From the NCBI GenBank assembly GCA_900299185.1, contig OMIV01000037.1, positions 1 to 45,665 of the forward strand: 45,665 nucleotides of DNA, in the 5' to 3' direction. Shown piece by piece: positions 17,566 to 27,800 of the stretch; the first letter of the stretch is position 1; each line of letters begins with the position of its first letter. Position numbers and translations under genes: made by a program. Origin of the DNA: Planctomycetaceae bacterium (lineage in GTDB: Bacteria > Planctomycetota > Planctomycetia > Planctomycetales > Planctomycetaceae). The notes beneath the pieces are model-generated. The model saw only the letters and a program-made list of their open reading frames with translations, had not been told where the DNA came from and did no database searches.

Positions 17566-17955
17566 TTAATGCGACTGCCCTGGACCGTCAGCAGGATCGA
17601 GCCGTTCGAAAGCATGCTGAGAAATAGGATCCTGAGGAACATCCATGTCGTAATAATGGACCCCGACGTCAGGTAACAACGCCAGAGGAAGTCCGATTGC
17701 GAGAATCACAGTTGGTCCTAAAAGCACATACTTCCAAGCTCTCTCAAACTTCAAATGCATAAAGAACAGCATTACGACAAGAGCTTTAAGAGTTGCGATC
17801 CCAAGAACAACTACGGCTAGCGTCGACCGGCCAGGGAAAAACGCTTTTGCTTCATCCGCTGCCCACGAGAGAGCCGTGAAAACACAAAGCAAACCGAAAA
17901 TCGCACGATAAAGACCACTATGGTCCGAACCACCGCTGTGCTCGCTATGAGACAT
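17566..17955 (-). CDS. Cytochrome c oxidase subunit IV family protein
   Basis: 129 residues with three hydrophobic segments (about 16-32, 46-66, 73-95) and the family stretch ATLKALVVMLFFMHLKFE. It is a small accessory subunit of the heme-copper oxidase in the inner membrane. It is the last gene of the operon, 22 bases after subunit III. The His-rich start MSHSEHSGG and a hydrophilic C-terminal tail are plain to see. Family members are 90-130 residues long, so this is full length. Confidence 0.85.
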   Translation of the reverse strand: MSHSEHSGGSDHSGLYRAIFGLLCVFTALSWAADEAKAFFPGRSTLAVVVLGIATLKALVVMLFFMHLKFERAWKYVLLGPTVILAIGLPLALLPDVGVHYYDMDVPQDPISQHAFERLDPADGPGQSH

Positions 17956-17977
17956 AACACATCCGCCTTACCGTGAA

Positions 17978-18955
17978 TCAGACAACCGCCGCAGAACCAA
18001 AATTGACAATGTAAATCAATGGGAACAAGAATATCCAGACCAAGTCGACGAAGTGCCAATAGAGGCCACTATTCTCAACCCAATCGCAATAATCGGCACC
18101 CAGATTCTTACCCCGTAGTAAAGGGAACACCCAGAGAATCATTCCAACTATCACATGAATCGCGTGGAACCCAGTCATGATGAAATAGATCGAGGCGAAC
18201 ACGTTTCCATAAACTATTGGATGGGGATCATGCACACGAAACGCGGGGCCGACCGTCGGATCGGATCGCCATTTATCAAGGTAAGCCTGAATTAATGGAT
18301 TCAATTCGTGAGCACCAGGGCTCCCGGATCCAACATGCAAAGATATCTCTTCTTTACGAACTTTGCTTTTCAAATCAGCCACCGCAGTTTCGAAAGCCAC
18401 AAACGCCTTCTCAGCATCGGTGACGCCGTCAACCTTGCCCCGAATAGAAGTCGCCTTCTGAAGCGGGCTATCCCCGCCACTCACGAGTCGATCCGCCAAA
18501 GTATCTCTCGCCTGGACTGATTCGCCGACCAACTTCTGTAGTGCCTGGTAGTCATTCTCCGCGATATGACCAGGCAAAATATCATGGGAGAATTTACCGT
18601 AGTACTCTATAGATTTAATGCCAAGAAAGAGACAACCTAACGCCAAAACCGCTAGCATCGCTTTCCATGCTTTTTGAAACTCAGACTTCCCCATTGCCTC
18701 GTGAGCCAACACGACCAAATAACTCGAGAGAATCAACACAAACGTGTTTACTCCGCCGAGACGAACATTGATGTGAGTATCGGCTACATCCGAAGGCCAT
18801 CCCGGCGAACCAAGTCGTAAAACCAAATACGACCCGATGAAGGCGGTAAAAAACATGATTTCAGTGCCGAGAAAGAGCCACATGCAGAGCTTAGAATTGG
18901 GAATCGCCAATCCCATTCGCACCGCACCATGCCCAGAAGTCTGAATATGCGACAT
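17978..18955 (-). CDS. ctaE: Cytochrome c oxidase subunit III with large hydrophilic insertion
   Basis: 325 residues. It is the third core subunit of the aa3-type oxidase. Membrane helices lie at about 25-46, 68-86, 98-116, 248-277 and 300-320. The motifs GTEIMFFTAFIGSYLVLR and FHAIHVIVGMILW are typical. Between helices 3 and 4 there is an insert of roughly 125 residues (120-245), partly helical and charged, that ordinary five-helix subunit III proteins lack. It starts with MSHIQ, the same SHIQ found at the start of subunit I. AGG lies about 6 bases before the ATG. It sits 20 bases downstream of the heme O synthase gene. Confidence 0.93.
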   Translation of the reverse strand: MSHIQTSGHGAVRMGLAIPNSKLCMWLFLGTEIMFFTAFIGSYLVLRLGSPGWPSDVADTHINVRLGGVNTFVLILSSYLVVLAHEAMGKSEFQKAWKAMLAVLALGCLFLGIKSIEYYGKFSHDILPGHIAENDYQALQKLVGESVQARDTLADRLVSGGDSPLQKATSIRGKVDGVTDAEKAFVAFETAVADLKSKVRKEEISLHVGSGSPGAHELNPLIQAYLDKWRSDPTVGPAFRVHDPHPIVYGNVFASIYFIMTGFHAIHVIVGMILWVFPLLRGKNLGADYCDWVENSGLYWHFVDLVWIFLFPLIYIVNFGSAAVV

Positions 18956-18975
18956 AAAAAACCTACAACCGACAC

Positions 18976-19890
18976 CTAAGAACCGAGACTAAGAAAACAA
19001 CGCAAACCAACGGTCACAAAAGCGACGCAAACAAAAATCAGTGACACGGTAAGGACGATTCGTGACTGACGGATAGAACGAGAATGCCAAAATCGAAATG
19101 AAACCAACACGTAACAAATGCCACATACGACTAGCAATAAAACTCCGCGACTACCAACCAGCCCGCACCGCTCAACCCAAATCACGGAAGGCAGCGTCCC
19201 AATCGCATACGCTGCCGCGATTGGACCTGACAGATCAGTCTCCGAACCGATTAGAGGCAACAATCGATAACCGACAACCGCGTAATCCTTCTTGTAAATC
19301 GTCGCAATCGCCAAAAAATGCGGGAATTGCCAGCCAAACAAAAATGTAAAAAGTACCAACCCTGGCACTAAATTCTCATTACCAGAAGCGCACCAACCTA
19401 ACATCGGCGGCAACGCACCTGAAATCGCGCCAGGAATTGTCCCAAAGAATGTCACCCTCTTAAGAGGTGTATAAACAATTCCATAAAGCACCAACACTGA
19501 AAGCGCCAGTAGCGCTGTCAACAGTGTGCACCAAACCCAGAGTCCGACGATGCCAACCGCAGAAACTAATCCACCTACGAGAATTACTTCCCGACTTGTA
19601 ACCCGCCCTGAACTCACCGGCCTATCAACTGTCCGACACATCAATCGGTCTTCGACCCACTCTGAGCACTGATTAAAAGCTGCTGCACCATACGCGACCG
19701 CCGAAATCAGAACCACAGAGAACCACAGATGCGTAAACCGAACCGATCCACCCGCACCCGCGAAATACCCGACCGAGACACTAGCTACCGCCACCAGCAG
19801 AATCCTCGGCTTTCCGACTACGACGTAGTCTCTAGCTCTGATACCAAGACAGGTTGCATCCCCGCACCGGGAATCATAGGGAACGTTCAT
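18976..19890 (-). CDS. ctaB: Protoheme IX farnesyltransferase (heme O synthase)
   Basis: 304 residues. It adds a farnesyl group to heme b to make heme O, the precursor of heme A for the oxidase, in the inner membrane. The UbiA-type prenyl-diphosphate/Mg motif is NQCSEWVEDRLMCRTVDRPV at about 73-92, with Glu where many members have the first Asp. YTPLKR and the FPHF motif in the second loop are also present. About eight membrane segments are visible. Its ATG shares one base with the subunit I stop (TGATG), so the two are translationally coupled. No heme A synthase (CtaA) gene occurs in the window. Confidence 0.93.
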   Translation of the reverse strand: MNVPYDSRCGDATCLGIRARDYVVVGKPRILLVAVASVSVGYFAGAGGSVRFTHLWFSVVLISAVAYGAAAFNQCSEWVEDRLMCRTVDRPVSSGRVTSREVILVGGLVSAVGIVGLWVWCTLLTALLALSVLVLYGIVYTPLKRVTFFGTIPGAISGALPPMLGWCASGNENLVPGLVLFTFLFGWQFPHFLAIATIYKKDYAVVGYRLLPLIGSETDLSGPIAAAYAIGTLPSVIWVERCGLVGSRGVLLLVVCGICYVLVSFRFWHSRSIRQSRIVLTVSLIFVCVAFVTVGLRCFLSLGS

Positions 19891-21707
19891 CAGTGATGGC
19901 CGCTCGATCGCGACTCCACAGATCCGTCGGTTTGCATCAAGAAGTCGCTATTCGCCGACAACGGTGAAGAATATTCATAGGGCCCCCGATAACAAACTGG
20001 TGGGACATCAAAATTCCCGTGCCCAGGTGGAGACGGAGCAGACCATTCTAACCCATTTGCATTCCAAGGATTCCGATCGGAACGCTTTCCGACGAACCAA
20101 CTGCTCACAAAATTGAAAATAAGTATCAGTTGAGCAAACCCCATCAAGATCGCACAAAGCGTCATAAACCGATTCATTGGAAGCAAATGCTCCATGTAAG
20201 GGTGAATGTAGGGGTCAGCGTATCGGCGCGGAAACCCCGCAATACCCAACATGTGCATAGGAAAGAAAGTGCCATTAAAGCCAATGAACGTTAAAACGAA
20301 ATGCAGCTTCCCAAGTCGATCATCCATCAACCGCCCGAACATTTTCGGATACCAAAAAGGTATCGCTCCAAAACAACCAAAGAGCGTCGCCCCAAACAGC
20401 ACATAATGAAAGTGAGCAACAATGTAATAAGTATCGTGGAAGTAGATGTCAGTTGGAACCGACGCCATCCAAATCCCACTAAGCCCGCCGACAATGAACA
20501 TGCTAATAAAGGCCACGCAGTTCAAGGTCACCGTATCGAACGAGATCTTGCCACCCCAAATAGTACCAATCCAGTTAAATACCTTCACCGCCGAAGGGAG
20601 CGCAATCATCATAGTAGAAATCATGAATGTCATTCCGAGTGCCGGATTCATACCACTCGTAAACATGTGATGCCCCCAGACAATGAAGCCGAGACCAGCG
20701 ATCGCAGCCATCGAATAAACCATCGGCTTATATCCGAAGATTGGCTTCCGCACCTTACAGGCCAACATATCAGAGACCATGCCCATGGCAGGCAACAACA
20801 TGATGTAAACTGCCGGATGGGAGTAGAACCAGAAAAGATGCTGCCACAGCAACGGTTGCCCGCCGCCAATGGTTGGCGCACCGTCGTTAATGACGAGATT
20901 TCCCGGCACGAAAAACTTGAATCCCAGCGTTCGCTCTGCCACGAGCATGAATCCCGCCGCAGTAAGGACTGGTAATGCGAACGCCTGAAGGATGGCCGTT
21001 ATAAACATGGACCAAATCGTCAAAGGCATCCGAAATAGCGTCATGCCAGGTGCACGCATATTGATAATTGTCGTCATGTAATTAACCGAACCCATCATCG
21101 ACGAAACGCCGACGAAAGTAAGCCCGATAAGCCAAAGCGTCTGGGGAGCACCAGCACTAGGCGACGCCTGCACAACCGCGGCGAGAACCGGGTAAGACGT
21201 CCAGCCATTCGCTGGCGCCGCGTTCAATCCACCGATCGTAAAACTCAGCCCGAAGCAGAGAATCGCCGGCCACATAAACCAATAGCTCAACATATTCAAT
21301 GTAGGAAAAGCCATATCATCCGCCCCAATCATGAGCGGAATTAAAAAATTACCGAACGCTCCGGCGAGTATAGGAATGATCACAAGGAAAATCATAACCG
21401 ATGCGTGCATAGTAAACAGCATCGTGTAGAACTCGGGACTAACCTGGCCCCCCTCCGCCCCAAATAGACCGCCCGTCAATTCATATACCAACGGCATTGC
21501 TCGCCAAGGCCAGGCCAATTGAAAGCGGACTCCTAACGCCAATGCTCCACCAACCAAGAGCATCAACAGCGTCGTCATGAGGAATTGTATCCCAATGACT
21601 TTATGGTCTTTGGAAAACACATACTGACTGACGAAGCCTTGACTATGATGTCCGTGCTCGTGCGTCAGGTGCGGCTCGGATTGCATTTCAGACTGAATGT
21701 GTGACAC
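19890..21707 (-). CDS. ctaD: Cytochrome c oxidase subunit I
   Basis: 605 residues with a GTG start at 21707, 8 bases after the subunit II stop. It carries low-spin heme a, heme a3 and CuB and does the oxygen reduction and proton pumping. Diagnostic motifs are present: FTMHASVMIFLVIIP, WQHLFWFYSHPAVYI (CuB His and the cross-linked Tyr of the HPxVY motif), WGHHMFTSG (the His-His pair for CuB) and HDTYYIVAHFHYVLFG (heme ligands). About 12 membrane helices are visible and the length is normal for A-type oxidases. The first ~20 residues are His-rich. An ATG at 21686 is an alternative start but has no ribosome binding site. Confidence 0.96.
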   Translation of the reverse strand: MSHIQSEMQSEPHLTHEHGHHSQGFVSQYVFSKDHKVIGIQFLMTTLLMLLVGGALALGVRFQLAWPWRAMPLVYELTGGLFGAEGGQVSPEFYTMLFTMHASVMIFLVIIPILAGAFGNFLIPLMIGADDMAFPTLNMLSYWFMWPAILCFGLSFTIGGLNAAPANGWTSYPVLAAVVQASPSAGAPQTLWLIGLTFVGVSSMMGSVNYMTTIINMRAPGMTLFRMPLTIWSMFITAILQAFALPVLTAAGFMLVAERTLGFKFFVPGNLVINDGAPTIGGGQPLLWQHLFWFYSHPAVYIMLLPAMGMVSDMLACKVRKPIFGYKPMVYSMAAIAGLGFIVWGHHMFTSGMNPALGMTFMISTMMIALPSAVKVFNWIGTIWGGKISFDTVTLNCVAFISMFIVGGLSGIWMASVPTDIYFHDTYYIVAHFHYVLFGATLFGCFGAIPFWYPKMFGRLMDDRLGKLHFVLTFIGFNGTFFPMHMLGIAGFPRRYADPYIHPYMEHLLPMNRFMTLCAILMGFAQLILIFNFVSSWFVGKRSDRNPWNANGLEWSAPSPPGHGNFDVPPVCYRGPYEYSSPLSANSDFLMQTDGSVESRSSGHH

Positions 21708-21715
21708 TTCTCGAC

Positions 21716-22546
21716 CTATTTCTTGTCCGTTGCTTTTTCAATCTTTACCAACTCGGCCGAACCGTCCCGATCAGAATTGTGGCCATCGTAACCCTGATCA
21801 TGTGCGAGAGACTTGATATATTTGTCATAATCACTCTGTCGTTCCGCGAGAACGCGGCCTCGCATCTTGTAGTGCCCCCAGCCGCATAGTTCGGCACATG
21901 TCAAGTCGTAATCACCGATTTCTAAAGTCTCGAACCAGACCGGAATCACCGTTCCCGGAACCGCATCCTGTTTAACTCGCAGTCCCGGAACGAAGAAAGA
22001 GTGTTGAACGTCTCCGCTCTTCAATCGAATCAAAACACGGCGATTTACCGGAACATGCAGGTCATTAACCGTGTAAAGATCGTCGGGCTGCGGACTGGGT
22101 AACAGTTTTTTTCCTGGGGCAGGATATCTAATCCGCCATTCGAACTGCCGTGCGGTGACTTCAGCAACGGTGAGCATGTCCTTGGGATATTTCGATTGAA
22201 CTCGATACCTCGTCCAAACATCCAGCTGATAGAGGCTTATGAACATTAGAATGCCTGCCGGTGCAATCGACCAAAGCATTTCAAGATTGTGACTTCCGTG
22301 ACTAAACCAAGCCTTCGGCTCTTTGTTATCTACCGCTTTCCAAAGAACATATCCGAGTCCAATATGGGTGCCGATAAATGTGATCCCAACGATGATTAGG
22401 ATCATATAGAAGAGATTATCAATCTGCTTTCCTAGTGGGCTGAACGCTTCAGTGGGAAACCACCAACCCATTGAAGGCGATATGGCGAAAACTACAATCG
22501 CCAAGACCGGCCAAAACATGAAGAAGCAAGGCCAAAACTTATTCAC
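21716..22546 (-). CDS. ctaC: Cytochrome c oxidase subunit II (CuA)
   Basis: 276 residues with a GTG start at 22546 (ATG at 22519 is an alternative). It accepts electrons from cytochrome c at the CuA centre on the outer face of the membrane. Three hydrophobic segments are seen: about 8-24, 45-70 and 92-108. The cupredoxin domain holds CuA ligands H182, C217, E219, C221, H225 and M228 (the CAELCGWGHYKM motif). There is no fused cytochrome c domain at the C-terminus, unlike caa3 enzymes, so the separate cytochromes of the operon must supply electrons. It sits between the diheme cytochrome gene (32-base gap) and subunit I (8-base gap). Confidence 0.95.
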   Translation of the reverse strand: MNKFWPCFFMFWPVLAIVVFAISPSMGWWFPTEAFSPLGKQIDNLFYMILIIVGITFIGTHIGLGYVLWKAVDNKEPKAWFSHGSHNLEMLWSIAPAGILMFISLYQLDVWTRYRVQSKYPKDMLTVAEVTARQFEWRIRYPAPGKKLLPSPQPDDLYTVNDLHVPVNRRVLIRLKSGDVQHSFFVPGLRVKQDAVPGTVIPVWFETLEIGDYDLTCAELCGWGHYKMRGRVLAERQSDYDKYIKSLAHDQGYDGHNSDRDGSAELVKIEKATDKK

Positions 22547-22578
22547 AGTACTCTGCCTTTATATCCCAACAATTTGAA

Positions 22579-23916
22579 CTAGTGTTTTGACTCTGAATGG
22601 GCCTTGAACGGTATGGACAGCACGTAATTCGTCAGATCCCACACCTGCTGATCCTCCAACCTCGAAAATCCCTGCATCGGAGTTCCCTTAATACCGGCGC
22701 GAATTCGTCGATAAATGTCGAGTGGCCGCCGGCCTCCGCGATAGATGCCAGTTGTAAGATCGCGTGGCTTTACAAGATTACCCCAGTCATCAAACAGCCC
22801 CGGAACTTTCGACAACTCAGTTGAGTTCGGTAGCTTGTTGAATGTCTCAGTCGAAACTCCGTTTCCGCGCCCTGATTCGCCGTGACAAGAGAAGCAGCCT
22901 ACATCCTTATTTAGGAACAACTCCCTTCCACGCTTGATAGAATCCCCATCAACGTTTCCTCTAGCATCTTTAGGCAGCAATAAATTTGCCTCGTCTTCAG
23001 ACGCACTCCACGTTTCAGCAAGATCTCGACCAATCTCCGACATTTTCCCAGGAAGCTGACTCGCAGCGAAATTATCAACTTCCTTCTTAAATTCGGCCCT
23101 GGCTTTATCTTTATTCGCCTCTGTTGAGAAATCATTACTCAGCTCGATGTAGAGACTGTTTTCAACCTCACCACGCATCGAAAGCCACCGAATATATTCC
23201 ACCAGCGAGACGATCTCATCGTCAGGGAGTAGCATGAACGAAGGCATGTACGTTCCCGGGATTCCTAGCTTAATTATTCGCTTAAGATCATCTCGGGATG
23301 CTCGCACGCCCTGAACTGTCGATGTGAATTTGAAGGTGCCGCGTCGATAATCTCGAGGCTTCACCGCGAAGTACTTAGCAGTCGGCCCATCACCATCCCC
23401 ACTCACGCCGTGACAATGCATACAATGGCGGAGGTACAAATCCCGACCGAATTGCAAACCGTCGCCAATAACTCTAACTGTCGTATCAGATTCAATCTTG
23501 GCCTCTCCGGTGTTTGAAAGTCTCATTGCACCGTCGCTAGGGCTGTAATGCGTCACTTCCCCAATAGCCACTCCTGCTTCATTCGTTACGACAGATCCGC
23601 TCAGATTTGATAACCTGCGGTCCGCTGCATTCGATCCGATTCCTTTCAAGCTGACGACCAAGTCCTGCCCGTTAAACTTAGTCGCCTTCCCTTCGAATAC
23701 TCCATAATCAACCGGTAAGACTTGCCAAGCCACAAGTGATGTTGGAGTACCGAAACTCGACTTCAATTCAGAGCGCACTAGCTCTTGAGCGGCAGATACC
23801 AATAGGCCCGTCTGCTTCCCGCTCGCGAACTCAGGCCCTCGTTTCGAAGTACAGCCGAACGGCGAAAGCACGATCGCCGCCACGAGTAACTTCAACAAAT
23901 GTACCTTCGGTCTCAT
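22579..23916 (-). CDS. Membrane-anchored diheme cytochrome c
   Basis: 445 residues from the ATG at 23916; an in-frame TTG at 23928 is possible. An N-terminal hydrophobic stretch ends in SPFGC, a weak lipobox. Two class I cytochrome c domains have heme motifs CMHCH (C165) and CFSCH (C341), each followed by the GxSGxGxG-type loop, with Met ligand candidates in GTYMPSF and GTPMQGF. Residues 30-150 form an extra domain that I do not recognise. The gene lies 21 bases after the cupredoxin-like lipoprotein and 32 bases before subunit II, so it is the best candidate for the direct electron donor to CuA. Confidence 0.88.
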   Translation of the reverse strand: MRPKVHLLKLLVAAIVLSPFGCTSKRGPEFASGKQTGLLVSAAQELVRSELKSSFGTPTSLVAWQVLPVDYGVFEGKATKFNGQDLVVSLKGIGSNAADRRLSNLSGSVVTNEAGVAIGEVTHYSPSDGAMRLSNTGEAKIESDTTVRVIGDGLQFGRDLYLRHCMHCHGVSGDGDGPTAKYFAVKPRDYRRGTFKFTSTVQGVRASRDDLKRIIKLGIPGTYMPSFMLLPDDEIVSLVEYIRWLSMRGEVENSLYIELSNDFSTEANKDKARAEFKKEVDNFAASQLPGKMSEIGRDLAETWSASEDEANLLLPKDARGNVDGDSIKRGRELFLNKDVGCFSCHGESGRGNGVSTETFNKLPNSTELSKVPGLFDDWGNLVKPRDLTTGIYRGGRRPLDIYRRIRAGIKGTPMQGFSRLEDQQVWDLTNYVLSIPFKAHSESKH

Positions 23917-23937
23917 ACGACTCGCCAATTCGAATAA

Positions 23938-24792
23938 TTAAAGCCTAAACTTTGCCAACGGAATCTTGATATCCCCTAGATCAATTTTGCCCGCGCCCGT
24001 TACCACAACCTTGCGAGTTTCAATTGCGCCTGCACGTTCATGCCATATCCGCAATTGATGTTCACCAGCCGGTAAGTTCTTCATTACAAACTCGCCACTA
24101 CTAGCACTCACTGTCGCATAAGGATGATCCACAACCAACGTGTAGAAGTTCATCCAGGCATGGATTGCACAAGACGACTCGAAAGGAGCCTTTTCAGACT
24201 TCTTAAAACTCAAGGACATCGTCTCGCCACCGCCCATACTATTGTTACTGGCCGCGTTTTTACCCGGGTTCGTTTTGACGTTGTGCGTGACAGGATCTGA
24301 GTTCTTTAACGGGAACGTCTTTCCCGTTCGTACAACCAGCGCATGAGGCTTAAATACGCACCCGACCTGATCAAGGAGCGGATTGTCAGGGATCGAATCC
24401 TCAGCCGGTGCGTTTTTAGGGGACTTATCGAGGTAAACGAATATGTTGCCGATTCCACCTTCCGCGCCTAAAACGAGACTCTCATCTTCTATCGCGTGCT
24501 CTTTAGCGCAGATTTGCGGATCTGCAGGAGCGCCGCCTTTACCAAATCGGCTCGGAAGTTTGGACGCGGAACCATCGATCACAAACCGCCCAATTAAGTC
24601 CACTGGTTGACTACTAGCTGTAGTTTCGGGTTGTTTACCATCCAAAGCTACATCTGAATTAACCGCATCTCGTTTTAACGAAACTACGGTACGCGTTGAA
24701 GCACCACCTCCAGGGTCGATTCCATCCAAAACTTCGGATCCACACCCGACACAAGTGAGGAGCAAGCCACATGCACTAACTCGTAACAACAT
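23938..24792 (-). CDS. Cupredoxin-like lipoprotein
   Basis: 284 residues. The N-terminus has a hydrophobic signal with a possible lipid-attachment Cys at 17 (TCVGC, an imperfect lipobox). A plastocyanin/methylamine-utilisation-like domain spans about 105-220. Candidate type 1 copper ligands are H170 (VTHNVK), C208, H211 and M214 (SSCAIHAWM); the His-to-Met spacing is shorter than the C-x2-H-x4-M of many blue copper proteins. Residues ~220-284 look like a carboxypeptidase-regulatory beta domain (GEFVMKNLPAGEHQLRIWHE). It is 11 bases after the octaheme cytochrome gene. Electron transfer or a structural role in the complex are both possible. Confidence 0.78.
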   Translation of the reverse strand: MLLRVSACGLLLTCVGCGSEVLDGIDPGGGASTRTVVSLKRDAVNSDVALDGKQPETTASSQPVDLIGRFVIDGSASKLPSRFGKGGAPADPQICAKEHAIEDESLVLGAEGGIGNIFVYLDKSPKNAPAEDSIPDNPLLDQVGCVFKPHALVVRTGKTFPLKNSDPVTHNVKTNPGKNAASNNSMGGGETMSLSFKKSEKAPFESSCAIHAWMNFYTLVVDHPYATVSASSGEFVMKNLPAGEHQLRIWHERAGAIETRKVVVTGAGKIDLGDIKIPLAKFRL

Positions 24793-24803
24793 ACCACGCC
24801 CCC

Positions 24804-27800
24804 TTACTTCTTCTCAGCCGAGGACGTCGCCTCAGAACGCTGGCTCACGATCGCTTTACCATGCTTCTCAAGAAGCCGCTGGTAATTCATCAGTGCGCGA
24901 AACACGCCATCTGTTTGAAGCTTGGGATCGCCCCCGAATACATGTTTGTACTCATTCTTATCCCCCACAGCGTCGGCACCAAACGGCAAGGGCATCCCCG
25001 TATATGGCGTGATCCACGCAGGTTTATTTAGCCAAACCTCAACCCAATCGGGACGCAAACGATACGGAACACGCTCGAGATTTGGGCCTCGCACCACCCC
25101 TTGCGTACCAGGCGCAGTAACAAACAGCCTGCCACCAACGGCGTGACACTTGATGCATAAAGTCGTTGTCAACATCTTCCAGGATTCATCAAACCTAGCA
25201 GCATCCCCTGTGAGACTACTATCAACCCTTTTCTCGCTCTCGGAAGGGTCTATGTGGCTTAGGTCTGATTGTGGAGTAACTTCATACGGATAAGGCACGC
25301 CATCTGTAGCAGCAAAGTAATTCGCTAAGGCACTCGCTTCCGAAGCTGATATATTAAATTTCGGCATCCTTAAAACCGTGACGTACCTCAGTTGTTCAGG
25401 CTCTAGCAAGAAGCGATAAGCCCAGGGGGTTTGAATCTTTTGCCCCTCCAAATGAAGGGGTGGCGGCGACATTTGCCACGCGTCCTTTTTGTTCTTCCGC
25501 TGTTCTCTAGAGATTCGTTCAACAAGCCACTCAGCGAATCTACCACCACGCGCCGGAACGATACGCGTAATAGACTTCTCCTTTATAACCGGCTTGGACC
25601 CGGGTAGTAGGATACGGATCGGATCTCCGCCAGCAGACTTAATACCGAAATGCGAGTACTTGTTGTTAGCCGTGTCCGCGTCATGAACGACTTCGAGTCT
25701 CTCTGAGATAGAACTACCTCTCAGAGCTCCATCCAGTTCCGACGCGGTGGCCAGTGCCTGCGGCTCCCAAGTCTCTACTGAATAAACCCTATCTTCCGGA
25801 TCCTCATCGGGATCCGGTGTCAAATCTGGCATCCCAACTATCCTGGCGATTCTGGATACGTTCCCATCGGCCGATTCTCGTTTGCCGACATAAGTCGGGG
25901 AAGGCTTTCTCAAAGTAAGGAGCTTTTCGAGGCCGCGACGATGCTCCTTATCCTCCAGCACTGATGGTGCTAGGTCGCCGTCTGCTGCCGCGAACTCGAA
26001 ACTTGGCAGCGACAACATGTGACACCCAGTGCAATTGAATTTCTGCATCAGGTATTCGCCATGATTCTTATCCTTCTGGGATTGCGAAGGACGATACACA
26101 TACTGAGACGCCGGGGGATCCGCCACCAACCCCAATACAAAGGTTGCAATCGCCTCTATCTGCGACTCGTTAAATGGGAACTTGGGCATCACGAGGCGTT
26201 CTGCGTACCCTTTTGTCTCAGTCTTTCTGAAGTCGTAGCTACGCGGATCTTTTAATTTCTGGTAGAGAAACCCCGCTCTCCCATGATGTGCAAGATCCTC
26301 GTAGAAGTATGCAGCACGCAACTCAGACTCGCGCTCCACTGCAGAATCAAACGCATCACCGTTCGCTTTAGCAAGGGCCTGCTCGACGCGATGGTGTGTC
26401 GACCCGCCATTATTCTCTCCGTGGTGCGCAAGGAACTCCTCGATATGCTCTAGTGCGAGACGCCCAGTATCCTTGCGCCCCCAATCAGCTAACCCGGTAC
26501 CAATAGACCGTGATGTACCGAATCCATTAATATCATGACACGCGTAACAACCGTACCGTGAAATACTCCGCCGACCAACGTACTCAAGCAGCTTTGCATC
26601 GAATGCGTCTACATCTAAACCATTTTCGAGCGCGGTGAGTTCGACATCGTCCCCCTTGAGAACCGAAGCCGAAACGGGGAGTTTTCGGGCACTCAATAAC
26701 TCCTCAAATTGGGAGTCTGTCAGGGCTTTACCCGACAGGTACACTCGGGCGAGCGAAACAAGTGCGGCCCGGTCAAACGCAGGCGCGTCATATGACTTTG
26801 GACCGTCACCTAAAAGAAACTCTGCGATGTCAGCAGCCGGATCAATCAGTACCAACTTTTCATCTTCAACAGTTTCGTACGGCTCAAGGAACAAGTTTGG
26901 CATCTTCGTACGTGGATGATGCCTCTCAGGCTCACGAATCCATGTATAGAGCCACTGACGACCCTCATCGCCCCCCCTCATCTTCAACGCAACGCTACTC
27001 AATTCAGGGCCAAAAGTAGCATCCACACCGCGAAACTCTTCGTCACTATGGCTATGGCACGCGAGACATCCCTTCTCTGCGAAGAATTTCTTTCCACGGA
27101 CTTTATTCGCTTCATAACCCCGCTTGGGCACAAGCAACTCATTGGGGGTCGACTGCTTAATCAAGAACGCGGAGATACCCGCAATTTCAACCGCGGACAT
27201 ATTCTTCCCGTGTGCATCAGATAGATTCGTCAGACCGAAAAACTGCGGCATACGCGTATTCGGGCGGAAAGCTTTGGGTTCAGCAGTCCAAGCCGCTATC
27301 CAATTTGCGTTAGTCTTCTGAGCTACATGTTTCAAACTCGGTCCAACCTTCCGCTCGTTGCCTCTAACGAGATTCGGGTCTGAAGCATATTTCGACTCTT
27401 CTTCTTCGGTCGGCTCAAGCCTCAAATCCGGCCCTATCCTTCGCTTACCGTCGAAGCCATTGATTTCATGGCAGCCGAAACAGCCATACTGTCGAATCAA
27501 ATTCCAACCCTCAACCGCCTTAGGCGCCGTTGCACCGTATGTCGCATTAACACCTAGTTCGATTACATCGTGGTGACATTTTAGACATGCGGCCTCCCGC
27601 AGGCGTTCCGGGAACATCGGATACTCCCAGAAATGGTTATGGAAATGGCCGTATTCTCTGTTCCAAACCTTATCTTGGTGCGGATCATTCGCACCGTGCT
27701 GGGCGTTGTGAAAACTCGTAGCCGATCCTTGACCTTCGTGGCATACCGTGCACCCGAAGGTGGCTATTGGATGAGGACTTGCGGCCGTTAAATAGACATC

